DNA of 64,000 nucleotides, taken from NCBI RefSeq assembly GCF_022761015.1, contig NZ_JAKWJQ010000003.1, positions 248,001 to 312,000 of the forward strand. The letters are read 5' to 3'. A program made the translations under genes and the position numbers. This DNA is from Humibacter sp. RRB41 (GTDB lineage Bacteria > Actinomycetota > Actinomycetes > Actinomycetales > Microbacteriaceae). Numbering within the stretch: position 1 is the stretch's first letter; each line of letters starts with the position of its first letter. The notes under the pieces are model-generated. The model worked only from the letters and a program-made list of their open reading frames with translations. It searched no databases and was not told the origin of the DNA. Shown in pieces: positions 36,617 through 47,711 of the stretch.

Positions 36617-37300
36617 ATGAGTGCACGCATCCTGGTCGTCGACGATGACACCGCGCTTGCCGAGATGATCGGCATCGTGTTGCGCACGGAAGGATTCGAA
36701 CCGAGCTTCTGCGCAGACGGGGCGATTGCGATCGACGCGTTCCACGCGAGCAAGCCCGACCTCGTGTTGCTCGATCTGATGCTGCCAGGCATGGACGGTA
36801 TCGAGGTGTGTGCGCGCATCAGGGCCGAGTCCGGCATCCCGATCATCATGCTCACCGCGAAGTCCGACACGGCGGATGTCGTCAAGGGCCTCGAGTCCGG
36901 TGCAGACGACTACATGGTCAAGCCGTTCAACCCGAAGGAGCTCGTCGCTCGCATCCGCACCCGGCTCCGCCCGGCGTCGGCGTCGCCGGCGGCCGAGACG
37001 CTGCGGGTCGGCGACCTCGAGATCGACGTGGCGGCGCATGAGGTGCGGCGAGGCGACGAGCGCATCAACCTGACGCCTCTGGAGTTCGACCTGCTCATCG
37101 CGCTCGCGGCCAAGCCGCAGCAGGTGTTCACGAGGGAGATGCTCCTCGAGCAGGTGTGGGGCTACCACTACAAGGCCGACACGAGACTCGTCAACGTGCA
37201 CGTGCAGCGGCTTCGGGCGAAGGTGGAAGACGACCCGGACAACCCGAAGATCGTGATGACCGTGCGCGGTGTCGGCTACCGCGCCGGCGCCACGCCCTGA
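36617..37300 (+). CDS. mtrA: DNA-binding response regulator MtrA
   Basis: A 227-residue OmpR-type regulator. The receiver domain (1 to about 120) has the acidic triad in ILVVDDDTALAEM, the phospho-acceptor Asp 53 in LLDLMLPGMDG, and Lys in MVKPFNPKEL. The winged-helix domain (about 130-227) ends in RLRAKVEDDPDNPKIVMTVRGVGYRAG, which is nearly the mycobacterial MtrA sequence. MtrA controls cell division, cell-wall and osmotic genes. The ATG at 36617 gives the family N-terminus; an extension to ATG 36554 is discussed separately. mtrB follows 16 bp later, then lpqB, the conserved operon order. Confidence 0.95.
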   Translation: MSARILVVDDDTALAEMIGIVLRTEGFEPSFCADGAIAIDAFHASKPDLVLLDLMLPGMDGIEVCARIRAESGIPIIMLTAKSDTADVVKGLESGADDYMVKPFNPKELVARIRTRLRPASASPAAETLRVGDLEIDVAAHEVRRGDERINLTPLEFDLLIALAAKPQQVFTREMLLEQVWGYHYKADTRLVNVHVQRLRAKVEDDPDNPKIVMTVRGVGYRAGATP

Positions 37301-37316
37301 CGGGAGCACTGACCCG

Positions 37317-39113
37317 ATGTTCCTGGGCGTCGACTGGCGACGATGGCGGGAGTGGCCCGGCCGCTTCGCACACGTGTGGCGCACGTCGCTGCAGTTCCGC
37401 ACCGTGCTCTCGACGGTGGCTCTGACGGGTGCTGCCGTGCTGATCGCCGGGTTGCTCGTGTCGTTCATCGTCGGCAACGACCTCTACCAGTCGCGCCTCG
37501 ACCAGGCGTATCACGACGCGACGAGGGCGACGACGGATGCCCAGAAGAAGCTGGATGCCTCAGACGCCACCGATCCCGAGGCCATCGACAACCTGTTCCT
37601 TCAGGTCTTCGGCGATGTGAAGAACTCCACGACCACCGGTCTGGTCGCCTCGTTCCGGGTGCCGGGTCAGGGCATCGACTCAGCGGCCCCCGTGGGCGTC
37701 TCCACGTTCGGATCGGGCAAGGATGTCATCACCTCGTCCCTGCGCAAGGCTGTGCAGTCGTCGCCGCACGCCGTGTTCGCCCAGTCCGTCGCGCTCCCTT
37801 CGGGCGACGGTGCGACGCACCCCGGCATCGTCGTCGGCTCGCAGTTGCAGTTGGCGACGGCCGGCCGCTACGAGTTGTACATCGGCTACGACCTGTCGGA
37901 TTCCGAACAGACCCTGCTGTTCGTGCAGCGCACTCTGCTCGTCACCGGGCTGGCACTGCTGCTGCTGATCGCGGCGATCACCTATCTGGTGGTGCGTCTC
38001 GTGGTCAACCCGATCAGGATCGCGGCGCAGACCAGCCGACGTCTGGCGGAGGGCGATCTGGAGGTGCGCATGCCGATCGCCAACGAAGACGCCTTCGCGA
38101 CGCTCGCCAGATCGTTCAACGGCATGGCGGATGCCCTGCAACGCCAGATCACCCAGCTCGCCACCCTCTCGCAACTGCAGCAGCGCTTCGTGAGCGATGT
38201 CTCCCACGAGTTGCGCACGCCGCTCACCACCATCCGGCTCGCGGGAGACGTCATCTACGACCAGCGCGAGGACTTCCCACCGGCCACAGCGCGTACCGCC
38301 GAGCTGTTGCACGCCCAGATCGACAGGTTCGACACGTTGCTCTCCGATCTGCTCGAGATCAGCAGGTACGACGCGGGATCCGTGGTGCTCGAGCCCGAAC
38401 CGACGAACCTGGTGCGGCTGGCGGAGGACGCCGTCGAAGACATGAGGCCGCTCGCCACGAGCAAGGGGTCGGAGCTCCGGTTGGAGGCTCCCGGCGGCTA
38501 CTTCGAGGTCGACATGGATGCCCGAAGAGTGCGTCGCGTGCTCCGCAACCTGCTCGGCAACGCCATCGAGCACGGGGAGGGGCGGCCGGTGGTCGTGGTC
38601 GTCGACAGCAACCAGTCGGCCGTCGCACTGGCCGTGCGCGACTACGGCCTCGGCATGAGCGAGCACGAGGTCGACCACGTGTTCGACAGGTTCTGGCGGG
38701 CCGACCCCTCGCGCAAGCGCACGATCGGCGGAACGGGACTGGGCCTGGCGATCTCGCTCGAAGACGCGACCCAGCATGACGGATGGCTCGACGTCTGGTC
38801 GAGCCCCGGCGCGGGCTCGAGCTTCCGGCTCACTCTGCCCAGGGAGCTCGGCGAGCCGATCCTCACCTCTCCCGTGCCGCTGCCGCCACAGGATGCTCCG
38901 GTCGACGCAGACGGCCGCGCCGTCGGTCACGAGCTCAGCGGCGGGCTGCGCGGCACGCCGGAGACGGAAGACCGCTCCCGCGGCTCGAAGGGCCGGAGCG
39001 ACAGGGCGCGCGAGAAGCGGGACGCTGCTCGTGGTCGTCGCCCGCAGGACCGCCGTGGCCACGGTGATGGGCGCGGCGCTGAGGGACGCGAGGGGACGGT
39101 GTCGTCGCGATGA
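37317..39113 (+). CDS. mtrB: Sensor histidine kinase MtrB
   Basis: A 598-residue membrane kinase. Helix 1 lies near residues 35-58 (TVLSTVALTGAAVLIAGLLVSFIV), an extracytoplasmic sensor about 60-205, helix 2 about 208-228, then HAMP. The H-box is FVSDVSHELRTPLTTIRLAGD (His about residue 299). ATPase motifs follow: NLLGNAIEHG (N), DYGLGMSEHEVDHVFDRFWR (G1/F) and GGTGLGLAI (G2). The last 80 residues are basic and disordered. It phosphorylates MtrA. ATG 37317 lies ten bases after GGGAG. Its stop overlaps the lpqB start by four bases. Confidence 0.95.
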   Translation: MFLGVDWRRWREWPGRFAHVWRTSLQFRTVLSTVALTGAAVLIAGLLVSFIVGNDLYQSRLDQAYHDATRATTDAQKKLDASDATDPEAIDNLFLQVFGDVKNSTTTGLVASFRVPGQGIDSAAPVGVSTFGSGKDVITSSLRKAVQSSPHAVFAQSVALPSGDGATHPGIVVGSQLQLATAGRYELYIGYDLSDSEQTLLFVQRTLLVTGLALLLLIAAITYLVVRLVVNPIRIAAQTSRRLAEGDLEVRMPIANEDAFATLARSFNGMADALQRQITQLATLSQLQQRFVSDVSHELRTPLTTIRLAGDVIYDQREDFPPATARTAELLHAQIDRFDTLLSDLLEISRYDAGSVVLEPEPTNLVRLAEDAVEDMRPLATSKGSELRLEAPGGYFEVDMDARRVRRVLRNLLGNAIEHGEGRPVVVVVDSNQSAVALAVRDYGLGMSEHEVDHVFDRFWRADPSRKRTIGGTGLGLAISLEDATQHDGWLDVWSSPGAGSSFRLTLPRELGEPILTSPVPLPPQDAPVDADGRAVGHELSGGLRGTPETEDRSRGSKGRSDRAREKRDAARGRRPQDRRGHGDGRGAEGREGTVSSR

Positions 39114-40861
39114 GCTTGGGCAAGAGGGTGAAGGACGCCGGCGTGCGTATCGTCAGGCAGCGCGGGCGGCTGGGGGCGGCATCCGTTGCTGCGCTCGCCG
39201 TCGTCGCGCTGATCGCCGGATGCGCCCAGATCCCGCGCACCAGCGCCGTGAAAGAGGTCGGAACGCTCAGCTCGCAGAACGACAGTCTTGGACAGGTCGA
39301 CTTCCTTCCGAGCGAGCCGCAGGACGGCGCGTCGCAGGAGCAGATCCTCAGCGGGTTCATTCAGGCAGCCGTGTCTCCGCAGGGCGACTACGCGATCGCG
39401 CGCGACTTCCTGAGCACGAGCTTCAGCGGCAAATGGAATCCGGATGCCTCCGTCACGGTCGACACCGGCTCCCGCGATTTCGAAACCGTCACCCCGACGC
39501 AGTGGCGCGTCACGATCACGCCGACGGCGTTCGTCGACGCCGACGGCAGCTACCGGCGGGCCGAGTCGTCGACCGGCATCCAGCAGCAGTACTCGTTCGT
39601 CAAAGTGAAGGGGGAGTGGCGCATCTCGAAAGCGCCGAACGGGGTCGTCATCGACAGCTCGCGCTTCACCAGCGTGTTCGCGCCGCACTCGCTGTACTTC
39701 TTCAGTCCCGATCTCGCCTATCTGGTGCCAGACGAGCGCTGGTTCCCCGACTCGCCTGCTTCGCTGCAGACCCGTGTGGTCAAGGAGCTGGTGCAGGGGC
39801 CGGCGTCGTGGCTCGGTGGAGCCTACGTTTCGGCGTTCCCCCAGGGCTCGCAGCTCACGTCCGACTCCGTCACGGTCACGAGCGGGCAGGCCAACGTCGA
39901 CCTCAACAGCACCGCGGGAGTCGTGAGCGCCGCCACGCTGGCGCGCATGCAGCTCCAGCTCTCCGAGTCCCTGTCGTCTGTCGCGGGCATCACCGACGTT
40001 CGCATCTCGATCGAAGGTGCGCAGCTGCCTTCGCCGAGCCCGCTGTCGACGACGCCCATTCAGGACCCGTCTGTCGACTCCAACGCCCTCGTTCTCCGCG
40101 CCGGCAAGTTCGGGCTGCTCTCGGGAACGACAGTCACGGAGATTCCCGCTGTGTCGGCCAAGGTCGAGCCCCTCGCGCCGCGCGCCGCGACGCTCTCGGC
40201 CGACCACAAAACGGCGGTCGTCCTCGGAACGAATGCCAGTTATCTCGTGAAGGCCGGTGCCGACGATCCTTCGACTTTCGACACCCGCGCGGGACGGGTC
40301 GCGCCCACTCTGGACCCCCAGGGGTACGCATGGAGCGCGACGTCATCGAAGCCGTCCGACTTCATCGTGCTCGGCCAGACCGGCGCGGCGTTCACTGTCT
40401 CTGCAGCCTGGCCAGATGCGAAGTCCCTGATCGCAGTGGCGATGTCGCGTGACGGAACGCGACTCGCGGCGCTTGTGCGCACCGGCAGCACCACCGACCT
40501 CATGATCGCCGGCGTCGTGCGCTCCTCGAACGGGCGCCCCGACAGTGTCGCCACGCCGATCGATCTCGGACCGGTGGAGGGTGGCAAGGCGACCTCGCTG
40601 ACCTGGCTGAGTGATCTCACGATCGGCGCGCTGACCACGGGCTCCGCTTCAGACAGCACGGTCAACATTCAGACCATCGGCGGCGAGAACGACGTCGAGC
40701 CGGGGCCTGCAGCCGGGGCATCCATCGGTCCGGTGGGAGCGAGCCCGTACTACTGGGTGCTCACCTCGGCGGGGTCGCTCCAGTGGCCCCGCGGAACCGG
40801 ATGGCAGCAACGCGTCGACGGCGTGCAGTTCATAGGGCAGCAGCTCGGCAAGCCGGAATAG
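39110..40861 (+). CDS. lpqB: Lipoprotein LpqB
   Basis: A 583-residue lipoprotein. The signal peptide ends in the lipobox LIAGC (Cys about residue 38). A GerMN domain lies around residues 200-310 (RVVKELVQGPASWLGGAYV; QLQLSESLSSVAGITDVRISIEG), and the C-terminal half is a LpqB beta-propeller-like region. LpqB binds the extracytoplasmic domain of MtrB and tunes MtrA signalling in actinobacteria. The ATG at 39110 overlaps the mtrB stop (ATGA). No terminator of clear shape follows before comF (105 bp). Confidence 0.93.
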   Translation: MSLGKRVKDAGVRIVRQRGRLGAASVAALAVVALIAGCAQIPRTSAVKEVGTLSSQNDSLGQVDFLPSEPQDGASQEQILSGFIQAAVSPQGDYAIARDFLSTSFSGKWNPDASVTVDTGSRDFETVTPTQWRVTITPTAFVDADGSYRRAESSTGIQQQYSFVKVKGEWRISKAPNGVVIDSSRFTSVFAPHSLYFFSPDLAYLVPDERWFPDSPASLQTRVVKELVQGPASWLGGAYVSAFPQGSQLTSDSVTVTSGQANVDLNSTAGVVSAATLARMQLQLSESLSSVAGITDVRISIEGAQLPSPSPLSTTPIQDPSVDSNALVLRAGKFGLLSGTTVTEIPAVSAKVEPLAPRAATLSADHKTAVVLGTNASYLVKAGADDPSTFDTRAGRVAPTLDPQGYAWSATSSKPSDFIVLGQTGAAFTVSAAWPDAKSLIAVAMSRDGTRLAALVRTGSTTDLMIAGVVRSSNGRPDSVATPIDLGPVEGGKATSLTWLSDLTIGALTTGSASDSTVNIQTIGGENDVEPGPAAGASIGPVGASPYYWVLTSAGSLQWPRGTGWQQRVDGVQFIGQQLGKPE

Positions 40862-40965
40862 CCGGCAGAATCATCCTCCCGTCCCCACAACACGCGTGCG
40901 CCGAGGTTCACACAACGGAGCGATGACGCGGGGCTTCGCGCCGCCGCGGGCGACAGGATGCCTGC

Positions 40966-41715
40966 ATGCCGTTCCCTTCCGCCGGCTCGCTCCCCGGCGC
41001 CATCCCTTCTGCTCTTCGCTCGGCCGTGCTCGACGCCGTGGCGATCCTCGCTCCGACGAACTGCAGCGGCTGCGGAGCTGCCGACCGCACGCTGTGCCAG
41101 TCCTGCGTCGCCGCGCTCCGGCCCGCCGTGGCGACGCTCGATCTCGATGGACTCGTCGTCGCCTTCGCGCACCGTTACGACGGAGTAGTGCGATCCGTGC
41201 TCGCTTCCTACAAGGACGGAGGGCGAACGGATGCCGCATCCCGGCTCGCTCCCTCCCTTTCCGCGGCGATCGACGTCGCTCTGCAAGCGGTGGGGCCGTC
41301 GTCCGCTCCTGTGCGCCTCGTCACGATCCCGTCGTCTCTGGCTGCGTTCCGCGATCGTGGATACTCCCCGGTCGAGCTGCTCTTGAAGCACTGCGGACTG
41401 CGCGCCGAACGTGCGCTGCGAGCGAGCAGGCACGCGGAAGATCAGGCCGGCTTGTCGGCGGAATCCCGGCGGCTGAACCGGGCGGGATGGCTCGAGGCAC
41501 GAAGCCGTTTCGCGGGAGAGCCTGTGGTTCTCGTCGACGACATCCTCACAACGGGAAGCACTCTTCTCGAAGCCCGTCGTGCGCTCGAAGAAGCCGGCGC
41601 CGTCGTGGTTTCGGCCGCCGTGCTGGCACACACGCCGAAAAGAATCGGCGACGACGTGCGCATCACAACCGCACTTTCCCGACGCACAAGTGAACGCTCA
41701 GAAGACGGCTGGTGA
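40966..41715 (+). CDS. ComF-family phosphoribosyltransferase-like protein
   Basis: A 249-residue protein. Four cysteines near residues 33-47 (NCSGCGAADRTLCQSC) form a likely zinc ribbon. The PRPP-binding loop VVLVDDILTTGSTLLEA (about residue 188) is intact, as is the IPSSLAAFRDRGYSPVELL segment. ComF helps DNA uptake in Firmicutes; in actinobacteria the gene sits between lpqB and hpf (Rv3242c position) and its role is not settled. The ATG at 40966 has AGGA eight bases upstream. The end runs into the promoter region of hpf. Confidence 0.9.
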   Translation: MPFPSAGSLPGAIPSALRSAVLDAVAILAPTNCSGCGAADRTLCQSCVAALRPAVATLDLDGLVVAFAHRYDGVVRSVLASYKDGGRTDAASRLAPSLSAAIDVALQAVGPSSAPVRLVTIPSSLAAFRDRGYSPVELLLKHCGLRAERALRASRHAEDQAGLSAESRRLNRAGWLEARSRFAGEPVVLVDDILTTGSTLLEARRALEEAGAVVVSAAVLAHTPKRIGDDVRITTALSRRTSERSEDGW

Positions 41716-41740
41716 CATCCACAAGTCGCCGGTCTACGGT
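41712..41740 (+). promoter_or_regulatory. Promoter of hpf
   Basis: GTGACA (41712-41717) and TACGGT (41735-41740) are separated by 17 bp. The predicted start near 41747 gives a leader of about 64 nt with AGGGGG before the hpf ATG. The -35 box overlaps the comF stop. Confidence 0.6.
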
Positions 41741-41810
41741 AGGGGAAAAGGTGTCGGTATCGCGGCCCTTACCGTTAGGCCGACGACCGCACCGGAAGCA
41801 GGGGGTCGCC

Positions 41811-42512
41811 ATGGACATCAACATCTTCGGGCTCGGCGTGGGCATCACCGATCGCTTCCGAGAGTATGCGACGGAGAAGGCAGCCAAGGTCGGTTCGCTC
41901 GCTGAGCGAGCTCTCTCGCTGGAGATCAAAGTCTCGCGGCACAACGAGAAGTCCGGAGGTCAGAACGGCGACGATCGGGTGGAGTTGACCCTCGTCGGTC
42001 CCGGTCCCGTTGTTCGTGCTGAAGCCACGGCCTCAGACAAATACGCGGCCTTCGATCTTGCGATCGGGCGATTGCTGGAACGGGTACGTCGCGCCAAAGA
42101 TCGCCGCAAGATCCATCGCGGCCAGCACAGACCGCCGTCGGTGCGTGAGGCGTCCACCGTCGGACTCGGCAGGGTCGACGTCACTCCTGCACCCGTTACC
42201 GTGCTCGAACAGGTGCGAACGGGAGCCGTCCCCGTGGTCGAGCCCGCGCCGAAGGCCGACGAGGCAGAGGAGTACTGCCCGGTCGTGATCCGCAAGAAGG
42301 TCTTCGCGTCGGTGCCCATGACCGTGGACGACGCTCTGTACTACATGGAGCTCGTCGGACACGACTTCTATCTGTTCATCGACGAGGAGTCGAACCGCCC
42401 GTCGGTGGTCTATCGCCGCAAGGGCTGGGACTACGGCGTGATCTCTCTCGACGAAGACGCCGAAGAGCTCCAGGAGGTGGCGACGGCGTCGCGCAAGCTG
42501 GGTCGCGCCTAG
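41811..42512 (+). CDS. hpf: Long-form ribosome hibernation promoting factor
   Basis: A 233-residue protein. The N-terminal domain (1 to about 110, MDINIFGLGVGITDRFREYATEKAAKV) binds the 30S decoding region. A linker leads to the C-terminal dimerisation domain (EYCPVVIRKKVFASVPMTVDDALYYMELVGHDFYLFIDEE). This is the long form that pairs 70S ribosomes into 100S dimers in the stationary phase. ATG 41811 is preceded by AGGGGG; the open frame from 41712 covers the promoter. Neighbours comF and secA match the usual actinobacterial order. A strong terminator follows at 42530-42570. Confidence 0.95.
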   Translation: MDINIFGLGVGITDRFREYATEKAAKVGSLAERALSLEIKVSRHNEKSGGQNGDDRVELTLVGPGPVVRAEATASDKYAAFDLAIGRLLERVRRAKDRRKIHRGQHRPPSVREASTVGLGRVDVTPAPVTVLEQVRTGAVPVVEPAPKADEAEEYCPVVIRKKVFASVPMTVDDALYYMELVGHDFYLFIDEESNRPSVVYRRKGWDYGVISLDEDAEELQEVATASRKLGRA

Positions 42513-42529
42513 CGCTGCAGGTGCGCGCG

Positions 42530-42570
42530 ACAGCCCCGAGGAGGTGGAATTCCCGACTCCTCGGGGCTGT
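42530..42570 (+). terminator. Hairpin terminator after hpf
   Basis: Perfect 14 bp stem ACAGCCCCGAGGAG (42530-42543) with its complement at 42557-42570 and a 13 nt loop, 17 bases after the hpf stop. Confidence 0.85.
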
Positions 42571-42721
42571 GTTCGTCAGGAGCGGACGTTCAGCAGCCGT
42601 CCGGCATACACAGGTCACAGCCCGGTAACATGAGTGACGTTGTCGACCCGCGGTCGGCACCCGTCCGCCCGGACGACGGATGCCTGTGGGCGTCCCCTAC
42701 GAACCTTGATGGAGTGCATCA

Positions 42722-45547
<2,826 letters not shown>

Positions 45548-45613
45548 CCTCGCGGCGCGGACCCGCGCCGCGAACTCGCGTGGATCGAGTCACCACGTCA
45601 CTGTCCGCGGCCA

Positions 45614-45658
45614 GTTTGAGCAACCGCAGCCACTTATGTTGGCTGTGATTGCTCAAAC
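45614..45658 (+). terminator. Hairpin terminator after secA
   Basis: GTTTGAGCAA (45614-45623) pairs with TTGCTCAAAC (45649-45658). Inside it AGCCA (45628-45632) pairs with TGGCT (45640-45644), with a 7 nt loop and a 4 x 4 internal mismatch. It lies in the 393 bp secA-DUF6459 spacer, whose remaining content is two direct repeats. Confidence 0.7.
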
Positions 45659-45728
45659 GGGCTGCGGGGTGCGGGGTGTGCGGTGCGGATGCAACGCTCG
45701 GGCCATGCACACCCGTCTCGGGATCGTA

Positions 45729-45825
45729 GGCCGCTCGTCGAGGCGGCGGCGTGTACGGCACCGAACCCAGCCATCTCGATTACCCGACGGCGGCGCGCCG
45801 GGCGGGGACCGGCGCGCTGAAGAAC
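45729..45825. repeat. 97 bp direct repeat, unit 1
   Basis: The unit begins GGCCGCTC and ends GAAGAAC, and recurs at 45853-45949 with only a few differences (period 124 bp). It contains a palindromic GCGCGCCGGGCGGGG...CCGGCGCGC core near its end. No coding role is supported. Confidence 0.85.
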
Positions 45826-45852
45826 GCAGCCCGGCGCGCATCTCGCAACGTG

Positions 45853-45949
45853 GGCCGCTCCGCGAGGCGGCGGCGTGTACGGCGCCGAACCCAGCCATCT
45901 CGATTACCCGACGGCGGCGCGCCGGGCGGGGACCGGCGCGCTAAAGAAC
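45853..45949. repeat. 97 bp direct repeat, unit 2
   Basis: Second unit, 27 bp after unit 1. Its right end overlaps the last nine bases of the broken DUF6459 gene, so the TAG stop of that gene lies in the repeat. The matching position in unit 1 reads CTG instead of CTA. Confidence 0.85.
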
Positions 45950-46419
45950 ACTGATGGCCGAGGCGCGCCAGCGGCGGTCGAGCCCTTCGAGACGGATGGC
46001 CACCGCGCGCACCCGCACCGGGTTGCGCACGATCACGGTCGCTTCGACCACGCCGTCACGCGGTTCGCTGATGTGCGTGCTCAGCACGGTGAGCGCGGGT
46101 CGTGCAGCGGCGACGCCCTTCACGCGCCGCGCACGCTCGGCCAGCACCGTGCGGTGCAGCAGTGTCGCGTAGACCTCGTCGGTGACCCAGCGTTGAGCTG
46201 TTCGAGGTCCCGAGCCCCGGCGAGCACCTCGAGAATGCATCTCGCGAGGTTCGTCACCAGCGGTTCGGGATCGGGCAGGTCGGAGCGACGGGCCGGCTGC
46301 GCGAGAAAGAAGTCCTCATCGACCCGTCTTCGCCCCTCGACATGCTCCGCCGAATCCGGGCCGCGCGGCGGCGGCGTCTCCGTGGTCGAGTGCTGCGGTA
46401 GCGACGACACCTGGTTCAT
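45941..46419 (-). pseudogene. DUF6459 / Rv3235-like gene with a one-base frameshift
   Basis: Two overlapping minus-strand frames together make one Rv3235-family protein of about 159 residues. The first (from ATG 46419, MNQVSSLPQHSTTE) reads to LEVLAGARDLEQLN. The second carries on as QRWVTDEVYATLLHRTVLAERARRVKG and ends GLDRRWRASAISVL. The break is at about 46193-46197, where one C appears to be missing (CTCAACGC in place of an expected CTCCAACGC). The total, 479 bp, is one short of a multiple of three. The start has GGGAG seven bases upstream, so expression signals remain. It may be a true pseudogene or a sequencing error. Homologues lie near secA in actinobacteria; function unknown. Confidence 0.75.
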
Positions 46420-46585
46420 CGGGGGCTCCCTGCGGTCGGGTGCGGGGAAAGGCGGGCCGAGTACCCCGCCTTCGGGGGTGTTTGGCAAGTCACTCAACCA
46501 GTGGTCAGACAACCAGGTCCACGGCGTTCGTGCCCTGTTGAGAACGGCTCGAGCCTGTGCGCGTGAACGGCTATCGTGAGCCCTC

Positions 46586-47218
46586 ATGCGCTGGGACAAC
46601 CTGTTCGCCGACCTCGAAGGCCAGCTCGAACACGAGCTCGGTGCAGAGGACCTCGAGCTGCGTGTCGAGGAGGAACGGCTGCGTCTCGGCAGGCTTTCGC
46701 TTCGGGACAGGATGCGTGCGGTCTCCGACCCCGGCGACGATCGCGCCGCGCCGTTGCTGCTCTGGCTCGCGGACGGCAGCGCCGTGCGGCTCCGCCCAGC
46801 CACATTCGGCCGGGACTGGGTGTCGGGCGAGCTTGTCGGGGACGCGGCGCAGGGCGTCGAGGCGGCACGGGCATCCGCTCGCGCGCTGGTGCCGCTCGAC
46901 GCCGTCGCGTCGATCAGTCTCACGGAGGCTCAGGTCGCTCCCAGTCTTGAGGGAACGGGGGAGCAGGATCGTGCCCCGGATGCCGCGCCGCGCCTGATCG
47001 ATCGCCTCGGCCTCGCGTTTCCCCTTCGCGACCTCGCACGCAGACGCAGTGCGGTGACCGTGACCACCCTCGCGGGCGACCTGCACGGGACGATCGACCG
47101 GGTGGCGAGAGATCACGTCGATCTGGCACTGCACGAGCCGGGAGCGCCGCGACGGGCAGCGAACGTGCGGGGCATCCGCATCGTGCCGATGACGGCGGTC
47201 GTGCTCGTGCGAATCTGA
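46586..47218 (+). CDS. Conserved-looking soluble protein of unknown function
   Basis: A 210-residue protein with no membrane segment or signal. The N-terminal 50 residues are acidic and helical (DLEGQLEHELGAEDLELRVEEERLRLGRLS). The remainder looks like two small beta-barrel-like halves (APLLLWLADGSAVRLRPATFGRDWVSGELVG and SAVTVTTLAGDLHGTIDRVARDHVDLALHE). Both carry the pattern of a short strand, Gly turn and V-x-hydrophobic strand seen in Sm-like or PRC-barrel folds; this is a visual impression only. It lies between the broken DUF6459 gene and the HTH gene. No ribosome site is obvious at ATG 46586. Confidence 0.75.
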   Translation: MRWDNLFADLEGQLEHELGAEDLELRVEEERLRLGRLSLRDRMRAVSDPGDDRAAPLLLWLADGSAVRLRPATFGRDWVSGELVGDAAQGVEAARASARALVPLDAVASISLTEAQVAPSLEGTGEQDRAPDAAPRLIDRLGLAFPLRDLARRRSAVTVTTLAGDLHGTIDRVARDHVDLALHEPGAPRRAANVRGIRIVPMTAVVLVRI

Positions 47219-47288
47219 GGCGTTGGCGCAGATATTCGGACGTGGATGTTCGCATGCGCGGATGTTCTGATGCGCGGATGCGGAGCGG

Positions 47289-47576
47289 TCAGTGCCCGTC
47301 CGGCCAGATCACGCGCCCGCCAGACAGCTCGGGGATCGCCGCCAGATCGGACTGCTCCCACTGCGCTCGCCTGCGCGTCTCTTCGTACATCGCCTCGATG
47401 TACGCCTCGAGTTCGACACGCTCGATGCGCCACGCGCCGGGCCGCCCGACGCGGATCGCGGGAAGCTCGCCCGTCTCGATGAGGCCGACGACATCGGTCG
47501 GCGCCACGCTGAGAACCTCCGCAGCGTCGGCGACGGTGAGAAAGCGCGTCACATCGTCCTGGCGGTCGGCGGTCAT
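47289..47576 (-). CDS. Small excisionase/MerR-type helix-turn-helix protein
   Basis: A 95-residue protein with a winged-helix of the helix-turn-helix 17 / excisionase type: FLTVADAAEVLSVAPTDVVGLIETGELPAIRVGRPGAWRI (about residues 12-52). The usual pattern of V-A-x-x-L, a turn, then a strand ending near W-R-I is present. The C-terminal 40 residues are helical. It is likely a DNA-binding regulator (BldC-like size), perhaps of the divergent cpaB-like operon 135 bp away. ATG 47576 is preceded by GATAAT with seven bases between, so the mRNA is probably leaderless. The open frame to 47666 is not needed. Confidence 0.8.
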   Translation of the reverse strand: MTADRQDDVTRFLTVADAAEVLSVAPTDVVGLIETGELPAIRVGRPGAWRIERVELEAYIEAMYEETRRRAQWEQSDLAAIPELSGGRVIWPDGH

Positions 47577-47583
47577 GGATCCG

Positions 47584-47589
47584 ATTATC
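47584..47589 (-). promoter_or_regulatory. -10 element of the HTH gene (leaderless)
   Basis: GATAAT matches five of six bases of TATAAT and lies seven bases before the ATG at 47576. Confidence 0.45.
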
Positions 47590-47711
47590 GTCGGATGCCC
47601 GCAGCGGCCCCGCGCGTGTGGATAACTTTCATACGAGTTGCTCAGGAACGGCAGCATGGTGCTCACGCCCCGACGGGATCACGAATAGGGCGGGCGAATC
47701 CAAGGAGGACC

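Noticed and set aside
45729-45949. CRISPR-like array
   Set aside because: Only two units of 97 bp with a 27 bp gap, no cas genes, and a palindromic GC core; a simple duplication is a better reading.
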